Below the pieces are notes generated by a model, which worked only from the letters and a program-made list of their open reading frames with translations, did no database searches and was not told the origin of the DNA. The position numbers and the translations under genes are program-made. A stretch of 64,000 nt of DNA from Microvirga subterranea (GTDB taxonomy: Bacteria; Pseudomonadota; Alphaproteobacteria; Rhizobiales; Beijerinckiaceae). The stretch lies in contig NZ_QQBB01000007.1 of NCBI RefSeq assembly GCF_003350535.1, positions 1 through 64,000 on the forward strand, written 5' to 3'. Below are positions 32,641 to 40,575 of the stretch, in pieces (position 1 is the first letter of the stretch; the number at the start of each line of letters is the position of its first letter).

Positions 32641-33669
32641 CTAGCTCGCGCTCGCCGAGGCCCACAGCCCGAACAGCAGGCTGAGTCCCAGCACGAGCAC
32701 GAAGGCAGCGGCCAGGAGTTCGATCCCGGCAATCGCTACCGCGCCCGACAGGCCGCGGCCTCCGGCCATCCGCAGGGCCGCCGCCTTGGCGAAAACCGCC
32801 AGGGCCGCGATCGCTCCCGTGGTCAGGGCGGTGCCCAGCGCCATGGCGAAGGTCGCGGCGATGCCCGCGGCGAACAGGCCTTGCGAGAGGGCGAAGACCA
32901 GTACCACGAGCGCGCCGGCGCAGGGGCGGATGCCGGCCGCGAGCGCCACGCCCGCCATGTCCCGCCACCGGGTCAGGCGGCGCAGCTCCTCGGGCGGCGG
33001 CATGTGCACGTGGTCGCAATCGTCGGCCTGCGGGCCGGCCTGCGGGTTTTTGGACAGGGTCACGAGGCCCGTCACCTTGCCGGCCTTGCGCCAGGTGACC
33101 GCGGCTCCCAGGAGCGCCACGGCCGCGAAGCTCAGCAACTCTACCCCCTTCGTCACCTGGTTCATGGTGGCGGCGGTGGAGCGGAACACGACGGCGATCA
33201 CGCTCACGAGCAGGATGGCCACGAGCGCCTGGACGAGAGCCGCCGCGAGGCTCAAGCCGAACCCCTTGGCGAGCGCCCGCTCGTCCGCCACCAGATAGGC
33301 CGCGATGACCCCCTTGCCGTGGCCGGGGCCGGCCGCGTGGAAGACCCCGTAGGCGAAGCCGATCAGGAGCAGCGGCCAAATGGCCGAGCCTTCGCTCTTC
33401 AGGGAGCCCACCGCCTGCTGCAGGCTGCGGTAGAAGCCGCTCTGAACCTCCAGGATATAGGCCCCGAGGCTGCCCGACGGGGCGGCCTCGCGCAGGCCCA
33501 TGCCGAAGGGGTTGCGCACCGGAGGGGCGGCGGCCGGAGCGAGCCACCAGGCCAGGAGGGCAGCGACGCCCGCAACCACCGCGACGGCCGCCCCCGCGAG
33601 AGCGAGGCGGGACCAGAAGCGGGATTTGCCGGGCGTGGCGAGGCTGAGGGGCTCGGCCGTTACGGACAT
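32641..33669 (-). CDS. NicO-family nickel/cobalt transporter (RcnA-like)
   Basis: A 342-aa membrane protein with about seven helices. The NicO signature is FHAAGPGHGKGVIAAYLV (His and Asp-equivalent metal site near residues 110-125), with a second motif GIRPCAGALVVLVFALSQG. A cytoplasmic His/Asp patch (DDCDHVHMPPPEE) separates the two halves. An N-terminal signal-anchor starts near residue 20. It overlaps the DUF1007 gene stop by 10 nt. The DUF1007 + NicO pairing is recurrent and thought to handle Ni/Co, probably as efflux. The metal is not determinable here. Confidence 0.88.
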   Translation of the reverse strand: MSVTAEPLSLATPGKSRFWSRLALAGAAVAVVAGVAALLAWWLAPAAAPPVRNPFGMGLREAAPSGSLGAYILEVQSGFYRSLQQAVGSLKSEGSAIWPLLLIGFAYGVFHAAGPGHGKGVIAAYLVADERALAKGFGLSLAAALVQALVAILLVSVIAVVFRSTAATMNQVTKGVELLSFAAVALLGAAVTWRKAGKVTGLVTLSKNPQAGPQADDCDHVHMPPPEELRRLTRWRDMAGVALAAGIRPCAGALVVLVFALSQGLFAAGIAATFAMALGTALTTGAIAALAVFAKAAALRMAGGRGLSGAVAIAGIELLAAAFVLVLGLSLLFGLWASASAS

Positions 33670-34307
33670 GCCACGATGGCCCTGTTGGCGAACTGGATGC
33701 CGAAGGAGGACGAGGCGGTCAGCGTCTCGAAGAAGGCCTCCGTCAGGTTCTGCTGCTGGGCCGCCTCGGCCGCCTTGGCGCGGGTGATGTTCGTGGCGCA
33801 GCCCTGCGGAGCGCTCGTGAGCTTCACCGCATCGTTGCCCTCGGCCAGTGAGAAGGCCACGAAGAAGGTCGGGTCGTAGATCTCCAGCGCCGCGGTCTTG
33901 GCCGAGGCCGGCGCCCTCAAGGGCAGGAAGTAGCTCAAGGTGACGGCCTCGTCGGCATGGGCCATGGCGTAGTCGCGCGGGGCACCGAAATCCTGCTTCT
34001 TGCCGTTGGCCTTCAGCACGGTGAAATAATCGAATTCGACGAGCGATTCGGTGTTTTCCTTGGCCAGATCCTTCAACTCGTCGGGCGTCAGCTTGCCATC
34101 GCCGTTCTTGTCGAGGCCTTGCGTGATATAGGCCGAGTAGGCCTTGTCGAAGGTCCAGGCATGGCGCACGCCGGTGACCTTTCCGTCCGGGTCGTAGACC
34201 AGTTCGGCCTTGGCGGTCACCCAAACGTGAGGATGGGCGAGGGCGGGAGTGGTCCATGCTCCGATCAGAGCGACCAGAAGCGTAAGGGGCCTGAGGCGGT
34301 GTGTCAT
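33660..34307 (-). CDS. DUF1007 periplasmic protein with EF-hand-like loop
   Basis: A 215-aa exported protein. The start at 34307 opens the signal THRLRPLTLLVALIGAWTTPALA, giving a mature N-terminus HPHVWVTAKAELVYDPDG, the defining DUF1007 block with two early His residues. A canonical EF-hand-like loop DKNGDGKLTPDEL lies near residue 70, suggesting Ca2+ or other divalent cation binding. One late Cys (QGCATNITRAKA) is visible. The gene precedes and overlaps the NicO transporter, implying a periplasmic metal-binding partner. A frame to 34433 lacks a ribosome-binding site and is rejected. Confidence 0.85.
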   Translation of the reverse strand: MTHRLRPLTLLVALIGAWTTPALAHPHVWVTAKAELVYDPDGKVTGVRHAWTFDKAYSAYITQGLDKNGDGKLTPDELKDLAKENTESLVEFDYFTVLKANGKKQDFGAPRDYAMAHADEAVTLSYFLPLRAPASAKTAALEIYDPTFFVAFSLAEGNDAVKLTSAPQGCATNITRAKAAEAAQQQNLTEAFFETLTASSSFGIQFANRAIVACP

Positions 34308-34425
34308 CTGCTCAACCTGTCTTGCGACGCGGGGAGGCCGCGAACCGGCCGATGGCGACCCTGACGCATCATGGTTAATGGAGGCAAAACAGAGGCGGCG
34401 TCGATTGACGTCCCTGACCATATAT

Positions 34426-34440
34426 GTCAGCATTGCTGAC
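34426..34440. promoter_or_regulatory. Palindrome between DUF1007 and indolepyruvate oxidoreductase
   Basis: GTCAGCA-T-TGCTGAC: a perfect 7-bp inverted repeat around one base, in the divergent gap. It is 67 nt upstream of the oxidoreductase start and 119 nt upstream of the DUF1007 start. The symmetry suits a dimeric regulator (GntR- or LysR-type), but no consensus was recognised. Confidence 0.45.
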
Positions 34441-34506
34441 TTAAATCAGACAAGAAGAAGACCGGAAAACCGGCAGCGGAGCAGAGGCTCCAGGAGGATA
34501 CGGACG

Positions 34507-37500
34507 ATGGCCGGCAGCCCTGTGGCGCTCCGTGACGTTACGCTCGACGACAAGTTCGACCTCACCAAGGACCGGGTCTTCATCACTGGCACGCAGGCTG
34601 TCATCCGCATGCTGCTCATGCAGCGCGAGCGGGACCGCCTCGCCGGCCTGAACACGGCTGGCTTCGTGTCGGGCTATCGCGGCTCGCCGCTCGGCGGCCT
34701 CGACCAGAATCTCTGGCGCGCCAGGAAGTGGCTGGAAGCCGCCAACGTGGTCTTCCAGCCCGGCCTCAACGAGGAGCTTGCCGCGACCGCCGTCTGGGGC
34801 TCACAGCAGGCGGAGATCCGCGGCGACGGCAAGTACGACGGCGTCTTCGGCATGTGGTACGGCAAAGGGCCGGGCGTCGACCGCTCCGGCGACGTCTTCC
34901 GCCACGCCAACATGGCCGGCTCCTCGACGCATGGCGGTGTCCTGGCCCTCATGGGCGACGACCACACGGCGGAATCCTCCACGGTCGCGCACCAGTCTGA
35001 ATTCCACTTCGTCGACGTGATGGTCCCGATCCTGAATCCTGCAGGCGTTCAGGAGATCCTCGATTACGGCCTCTACGGCTACGCCATGAGCCGCTTCTGC
35101 GGCACCTGGGTGGCGTTCAAGTGCGTGAAGGAGAACATCGAGTCGACGGCCTCCGTCGACGGCTCCCTCGACCGGGTGAAGATCGTCATGCCTGACGATT
35201 TTCTGATGCCGCCCGGCGGCCTCAACATCCGGGCGCGCGACGGCGTGCTCGACCAGGAGGCACGGCTCCAGGACTTCAAGCGCGACGCCATGCTGGCGTT
35301 CGTGCGCGCCAACAACCTCAACCGCATCGTGCTGTCGGGCGGGCGCAATCCGAAGATCGGCATCATCACCGTCGGCAAGTCCTATCTCGACGTGCGCCAG
35401 GCCCTGGACGAGCTCGGCCTCGACGAGGTCAAAGCGAACGACATGGGGCTGCGTCTCTACAAGGTCGCCTGCCCGTGGCCGCTGTCGCAGCGGGAGCTCG
35501 TCGACTTCGCCAGGGGGCTCGACCTTGTGATCGTGGTCGAGGAGAAGCGCTCCCTGATCGAGGTGCAGCTGCGCGAGGAGCTCTACGGCACCGCCAACCA
35601 GCCGCTCTGCATCGGCAAGAAGGACGAGGCCGGCAACTGGCTCTTCCCCGTGAAGGGCGCGCTCGATCCCAACGACATCGCCATCGCGATCGGCGAACGG
35701 CTGCTCAGGTACCACAACAACGACGACCTGCGCGGACGCGTGGCGCGCTTGGCGCAGGCGCAGGAGGTGCTGGCGCTCACCAGCGACGTCGCGACCCGCG
35801 TGCCGCATTTCTGCTCGGGCTGCCCGCACAACAGCTCCACCAAGGTGCCCGAGGGCATGCGCGCCTATGCGGGCATCGGCTGCCACTACATGGTGCAGTG
35901 GATGGACCGCGCGACCGACGGCTTCACCCAGATGGGCGGCGAAGGCGCGAACTGGATCGGCGAGGCGCCGTTCTCGAACCGCGGGCACGTGTTCCAGAAT
36001 CTCGGCGACGGCACCTACAATCATTCGGGCGTGCTGGCCCTGCGCTGGTCCGTCGATACCAAGACCAACGTCACCTACAAGATCCTCTACAACGACGCTG
36101 TCGCAATGACGGGCGGGCAGAAGCACGAGGGCGGGCTCACGGTCGACATGATCGCCCGGCAGGTGCGTGCCGAGGGCGTCGAGCGCATCGCGCTGGTGAC
36201 CGACGAGCCGCACAAGTACCCGAAGTCGATCCAATGGCCGTCCGGGATGACGATCCACCACCGGGACGAGCTCGACGCCGTGCAGCGCGAGCTTGCCGGC
36301 ATCCCGGGCGTCACGGTCATGATCTACGACCAGACCTGTGCGTCCGAGAAGCGCCGCCGCCGCAAGCGCGGCGAGTTCCCGGATCCGGACAAGCGGGTCA
36401 TCATCAACGATCTCGTGTGCGAGGCCTGCGGCGACTGCTCGGTGCAGTCGAACTGCGTGGCGGTGCAGCCGGTGCAGACCGAGTTCGGCCGCAAGCGCCA
36501 GATCGACCAGTCGAACTGCAACAAGGATTTCTCCTGCGTGAAGGGCTTCTGCCCGTCCTTCGTGACGGTGCACGGCGCTAAGATCAAAAAGGCTGCGCCC
36601 GACACGATCGCCATGGACGGCGCCACGTTCCGGCCGCTGCCCGATCCGGTGATCCCGGCGATCGACCGCACGTTCAACGTGATCGTGACGGGCGTCGGCG
36701 GCACGGGCGTCGTCACCATCGGGGCGATCCTCGGGATGGCGGCGCATCTCGAAGGCAAGGGCCTGGGCATGATCGACATGGCCGGCCTCGCCCAGAAGGG
36801 CGGCGCGGTCTACAGCCATGTGCGCCTCGCCAACTCCCAGGATGACATTCACGCGATCCGCGTCACGGCGGAGGCAGCCCACCTCGTGCTCGGCTGCGAC
36901 CTCGTGGTGACCGGCACCAAGAAGGTGCTGGCCTCGGTCAAGAAGGCGCAGACCGCGCTCGTGGTGAACACCGCCGAGGTGATGCCCGGCGAGTTCACCC
37001 GCAACGCCGATTTCTCGCTGCCGACGGAGCGCCTGAAGCGCGCCATCGCGTCGGCGGCCGGCGAGGGCGCGGCCTTCGTGGATGCCACGAACATCGCCAC
37101 CACGCTCCTCGGCAATGCAATCGCGGCCAACATGTTCATGCTGGGCTACGCCTACCAGACCGGCCGCGTGCCGCTGACCGCCGCCGCCATCGAGAACGCC
37201 ATCGAGCTCAACGGCGAGGCCGTGAAGATGAACCTTGCGGCCTTCACCTGGGGCCGCCGCGCGGCGGCGGAACCCGAGGTGATGGCGAAGCTGATCGCCG
37301 AGCTGAAATCCCCCGGCGACGAGTTCAAGCTCTCCGACAGCCTTGACGAGGTGATCGACAGGCGCGCCGCCTTCCTCACGGGTTATCAGAGCGCGCGCTA
37401 TGCGAAGCGCTACCGGGCGCTGGTGGACAAGGTGCGGGCGGCTGAGACCAAGGTCGCGCCGAGCGGGACCACGCTGACGGATGCGGTGGCGCGCTCGCTG

Positions 37501-38004
37501 TTCAAGCTGATGGCCTACAAGGACGAGTACGAGGTGGCGCGGCTCTATACCGACGGCCATTTCGAGCGTCAGGTCGCGTCGGCGTTCGAGGGCGAGAACC
37601 TCACTTACGAGTTCCACATGGCGCCGCCCGTCCTGGCGCGGAAGGATCCGGTCACTGGCCTTCCCAAGAAGATGAGCTTCGGCCCGTGGATGCTGAAGGC
37701 CATGCGGGTGCTTGCCCCCCTCAAGGTCCTGCGCGGCACGCCCCTCGACCTGTTCGGCTACACGCACGAGCGCCGCACCGAGCGCCAGCTCATTCGGGAC
37801 TACGAGGGTTTGGTTCGGGAAATCCTGGAGAAGCTGACGCCGGACAATCACGCGAACGCCGTCGGCCTCGCGGGCATCCCGCAGAAGATCCGGGGCTTCG
37901 GCCACGTCAAGGAGCGCAATCTCAAGGCCGCGAAGGCCGAGGAGGCGGAACTGCTGGCCCGCTTCCGCACCCCGGCACAGCCGCTGCCGATGGCGGCGGA
38001 GTAG
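34507..38004 (+). CDS. Indolepyruvate ferredoxin oxidoreductase, single-chain
   Basis: A 1165-aa TPP- and Fe-S-dependent 2-keto acid oxidoreductase, with alpha and beta/gamma parts fused as in many proteobacteria. It decarboxylates indolepyruvate and other aryl pyruvates from amino-acid degradation to acyl-CoA while reducing ferredoxin. TPP-binding elements include GFVSGYRGSPLGGLD and GIGCHYMVQWMD with GGEGANWIG. Two Cys-rich segments (VCEACGDCSVQSNC, then CNKDFSCVKGFC) hold iron-sulfur clusters. The C-terminal third (FNVIVTGVGGTGVVTIGAIL, LAQKGGAVYSHVR) is the gamma domain. ATG at 34507 with AGGAGG at 34492-34497; the longer frame from 34249 is rejected. The palindrome upstream may be its operator. 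Confidence 0.93.
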   Translation: MAGSPVALRDVTLDDKFDLTKDRVFITGTQAVIRMLLMQRERDRLAGLNTAGFVSGYRGSPLGGLDQNLWRARKWLEAANVVFQPGLNEELAATAVWGSQQAEIRGDGKYDGVFGMWYGKGPGVDRSGDVFRHANMAGSSTHGGVLALMGDDHTAESSTVAHQSEFHFVDVMVPILNPAGVQEILDYGLYGYAMSRFCGTWVAFKCVKENIESTASVDGSLDRVKIVMPDDFLMPPGGLNIRARDGVLDQEARLQDFKRDAMLAFVRANNLNRIVLSGGRNPKIGIITVGKSYLDVRQALDELGLDEVKANDMGLRLYKVACPWPLSQRELVDFARGLDLVIVVEEKRSLIEVQLREELYGTANQPLCIGKKDEAGNWLFPVKGALDPNDIAIAIGERLLRYHNNDDLRGRVARLAQAQEVLALTSDVATRVPHFCSGCPHNSSTKVPEGMRAYAGIGCHYMVQWMDRATDGFTQMGGEGANWIGEAPFSNRGHVFQNLGDGTYNHSGVLALRWSVDTKTNVTYKILYNDAVAMTGGQKHEGGLTVDMIARQVRAEGVERIALVTDEPHKYPKSIQWPSGMTIHHRDELDAVQRELAGIPGVTVMIYDQTCASEKRRRRKRGEFPDPDKRVIINDLVCEACGDCSVQSNCVAVQPVQTEFGRKRQIDQSNCNKDFSCVKGFCPSFVTVHGAKIKKAAPDTIAMDGATFRPLPDPVIPAIDRTFNVIVTGVGGTGVVTIGAILGMAAHLEGKGLGMIDMAGLAQKGGAVYSHVRLANSQDDIHAIRVTAEAAHLVLGCDLVVTGTKKVLASVKKAQTALVVNTAEVMPGEFTRNADFSLPTERLKRAIASAAGEGAAFVDATNIATTLLGNAIAANMFMLGYAYQTGRVPLTAAAIENAIELNGEAVKMNLAAFTWGRRAAAEPEVMAKLIAELKSPGDEFKLSDSLDEVIDRRAAFLTGYQSARYAKRYRALVDKVRAAETKVAPSGTTLTDAVARSLFKLMAYKDEYEVARLYTDGHFERQVASAFEGENLTYEFHMAPPVLARKDPVTGLPKKMSFGPWMLKAMRVLAPLKVLRGTPLDLFGYTHERRTERQLIRDYEGLVREILEKLTPDNHANAVGLAGIPQKIRGFGHVKERNLKAAKAEEAELLARFRTPAQPLPMAAE

Positions 38005-38012
38005 GGCGGGCG

Positions 38013-38717
38013 CTAGTCCAACCGCCAGTCGATCGGCTCCAGGCCCTTTTCCTTCAGCCACGCATTGGCGCGGCTGAAGGGGCGCGTCCCTCGAAAGTCG
38101 CGCAGGCGATTGAGCGGGGAGGGGTGCCCGGCTTCGATCACGAGGTGCCTCGTCCGGTCCACCTGAATCGCGTGCTTGCGCGCCGATCCGCCCCAGAGCA
38201 GGAACACGACGGCGGGCTGATTCTCGGAGACCGCGGCGACGGCCTCGTCCACGAGTTCCGCCCAGCCGAACTTCAAATGCGCTCCTGCCTTTCCGGCCTC
38301 GACCGTGAGCGCCGTGTTGAGCAGCAGCACGCCCTGTTTCGCCCAACGCGAGAGATCCCCGGACTTCGGCATGGGCTGGCCCAGATCCTCGGCCATCTCG
38401 GCCAGGATCGTGCGCAGGGAGGCCGGCAGCCGCCGCGACCCGCGATACGAGAACGCGAGCCCATGGGCGTCGCCCGGGGTCGGGTAGGGGTCCTGCCCGA
38501 GGATCACCACCTTCACCCGGTCGAGCGGCGTCAGCACGAGGCTGGTGAAAACCAGGTCCGGCGGCGGCAGAACCTGCGCTCCCCCGGCGATGACCGCATC
38601 GACGCGGGCGGCGACCCGCTCGGCGGCGCCTCCCGCGAAGAACGGGAGGGTGCGCCAGGCGACGGCGCCGGGATCGGCACGAAACGCCGCGAGCGCCTGG
38701 GTGACGGGACCTGTCAT
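38013..38717 (-). CDS. ung: Uracil-DNA glycosylase, family 1
   Basis: A 234-aa base-excision repair enzyme that removes uracil from DNA. The catalytic Asp76 is in LGQDPYPTPGDAHGLAFSY, the beta-zipper block LLNTALTVEAGKAGAH is present, and the Leu-intercalation block is HPSPLNRLRDFRG with the conserved His. The canonical GQDPYH is replaced by GQDPYP, and the intercalation loop HPSPLS reads HPSPLN, both variants found in alphaproteobacterial relatives as far as I recall. Convergent with the oxidoreductase with an 8-nt gap. The N-terminal ~40 residues are Ala-rich. Confidence 0.9.
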   Translation of the reverse strand: MTGPVTQALAAFRADPGAVAWRTLPFFAGGAAERVAARVDAVIAGGAQVLPPPDLVFTSLVLTPLDRVKVVILGQDPYPTPGDAHGLAFSYRGSRRLPASLRTILAEMAEDLGQPMPKSGDLSRWAKQGVLLLNTALTVEAGKAGAHLKFGWAELVDEAVAAVSENQPAVVFLLWGGSARKHAIQVDRTRHLVIEAGHPSPLNRLRDFRGTRPFSRANAWLKEKGLEPIDWRLD

Positions 38718-38945
38718 CGATCTGGAGCCTTTCGTGAAGAAGGTTTCGGCGCCGACTAACGGAAAGCTTTCCGGAAGAAAACAATCTTCGCGCAGGCCTC
38801 GGCCCCGGTGACGAAAAACCGTGCAGAATTGCCCGGGTTCCCGTTGCGGGAGAGCGTCGACAGCATGTTACTTCTGTGACACGTTGCTGGTCTAGGTTCA
38901 CCCTGGCCATCCGTGGACCGCACCTTACGCAAGGATTATCTGACT

Positions 38946-40454
38946 ATGCTGCAAAGCCGTTCCGTCGCAGCCTTTCGCGCCGGCCTCCTGGGCCTCTCCC
39001 TCCTGGTCTCGGGTTCGGTTCTCGCTCAGGAAGCCGTGACCATCCGCTTCGTCCAGACCAACGACATCGATCGCATGAGCCCGGAGAAGGGGCGCGGCGG
39101 CTTCGCGCGGCTGGCGACGGTCGTGAAGGAGGAGCGCGCCAAGGGCAACGCGTTCTTCATCCATGCGGGCGACACCCTCTCGCCCTCGCTCCTGTCGGGC
39201 TTCGACAAGGGCGCCCACGTGATCGACATCCTGAACAGGATGGGAGTCGACGCCATGGCTCCGGGCAATCACGAGTTCGATCTCGGGCCCGACGTCTTCC
39301 GGGCCCGCATGGCCGACGCCAAGTTCGACGTGCTGGCCACCAACATCGTCGACGGCAACGGCCTGCCGGCCAACACCAAGGCCGACAAGATCGTGGACGT
39401 GCAGGGCATCAAGGTGGGCTTCTTCGGCCTCACCACCGAAGACACGCCGATCGCGTCGAGCCCGGGCGACATCAAGTTCCGCTCGACCATCGACACGGGC
39501 CGCGCCAAGGCCAAGGAACTGCGCGAGAAGGGCGCGGACATCGTGGTCGCCATCGCCCACACGCCGCTCGAGGTCGACATGATCCTCGCCCGCTCCGCCG
39601 GCGCGGACGTGATCATCGGCGGCCATGACGAGCACCTGCTCGCCTTCTATGACGGCAAGGTCACCCTGACGGAGTCGGAATCCCAGGGCAACTACGTCGT
39701 CGTGACCGAGCTCGCCGTCACCAAGGCCACCAAGGACGGCAAGACCTCCGTCACCTGGTCGCCGAACTTCCGCATCGTCGACAGCGCGACCGTCAAGCCC
39801 GATCCGGAGATCGAGGCGGTCGTGAAGGGCTACGAGGACAAGCTCTCCAAAGAACTCGATGTCGAGATCGGCCTGACCGAAACCCCGCTCGACAGCCGCC
39901 GGGCGACCGTGCGCGGCGGCGAGGCCGCCATGGGCAACCTCGTGGCCGATGCCATGAAAGCCGCGGTCGGCGCGGACGTGGCCATCACCAATGGCGGCGG
40001 CCTGCGGGCGGACAAGCAGTATCAGGCCGGCCAGAAGCTGACCCGCCGCGACATCCTCTCGGAAATGCCGTTCGGCAACACGACCGTGCTCCTGGAGCTG
40101 ACCGGCGACAAGCTGAAGGCGGCGCTGGAGAACGGCGTGAGCCAGGTGCGCGAGCTCGGCGGACGCTTCCCGCAGGTCTCCGGCATGGTGGTCGAGGTCG
40201 ATCTCAAGGAGCCGGTCGGCAGCCGCGTGAAGTCCGTGAAGGTCAACGGCGAGCCGCTCGATCCGGCCAAGACCTACAAGGTCGCCACCAACGACTTCAT
40301 GGCCCGCGGCGGCGACGGCTACCGCGCCTTCACGGACGGCAAGCAGCTCGTCGACGTATCCGCCAGCCAGCTCATGGCCGGCCAGGTCATCGATTACGTC
40401 ACGAAGGCGGGCAAGGTCGCCCCGAAGGTGGAAGGTCGCGTCGTTCTTCGCTAA
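38946..40454 (+). CDS. Periplasmic 5'-nucleotidase / UshA-family metallophosphatase
   Basis: A 502-aa exported enzyme. The signal peptide LQSRSVAAFRAGLLGLSLLVSGSVLA is followed by the calcineurin-like metallophosphatase domain with VQTNDIDRM, IHAGDTLSPS, GNHEFDLGPD and a late GGHDEHLLAF metal-ligand motif. The C-terminal 5'-nucleotidase domain (ETPLDSRRATVRGGEAAMGNLVADAM, TNGGGLRADK) positions the nucleotide. The Asp-Ile in TNDID replaces the usual TNDxH, a change in one metal-site residue that deserves a check. AAGGA at 38931 supports the ATG at 38946. It ends in a strong terminator and hydrolyses nucleotides or sugar-nucleotides in the periplasm. Confidence 0.88.
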   Translation: MLQSRSVAAFRAGLLGLSLLVSGSVLAQEAVTIRFVQTNDIDRMSPEKGRGGFARLATVVKEERAKGNAFFIHAGDTLSPSLLSGFDKGAHVIDILNRMGVDAMAPGNHEFDLGPDVFRARMADAKFDVLATNIVDGNGLPANTKADKIVDVQGIKVGFFGLTTEDTPIASSPGDIKFRSTIDTGRAKAKELREKGADIVVAIAHTPLEVDMILARSAGADVIIGGHDEHLLAFYDGKVTLTESESQGNYVVVTELAVTKATKDGKTSVTWSPNFRIVDSATVKPDPEIEAVVKGYEDKLSKELDVEIGLTETPLDSRRATVRGGEAAMGNLVADAMKAAVGADVAITNGGGLRADKQYQAGQKLTRRDILSEMPFGNTTVLLELTGDKLKAALENGVSQVRELGGRFPQVSGMVVEVDLKEPVGSRVKSVKVNGEPLDPAKTYKVATNDFMARGGDGYRAFTDGKQLVDVSASQLMAGQVIDYVTKAGKVAPKVEGRVVLR

Positions 40455-40476
40455 CCTAACGTCAAGTCTGTCGGAG

Positions 40477-40505
40477 ACGCCGGGACCATGAGGTCCCGGC
40501 GTTTT
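40477..40505 (+). terminator. Intrinsic terminator after 5'-nucleotidase gene
   Basis: ACGCCGGGACC (40477-40487) pairs perfectly with GGTCCCGGCGT (40492-40502) around an ATGA loop, followed by TTTC. It begins 22 nt after the stop codon. Confidence 0.88.
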
Positions 40506-40575
40506 CGTTGGAACGCCGGCCCGACGTGACCATGGGGCGCATCGAAGCGGGACTTCCGTAAGGGTATGCCCGGAC

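Noticed and set aside
34801-38910. A 1369-codon open frame on the minus strand
   Set aside because: It lies antisense to the indolepyruvate oxidoreductase and ung, is rich in Arg/His/Asp/Leu without any motif, and is typical of antisense frames in GC-rich DNA.
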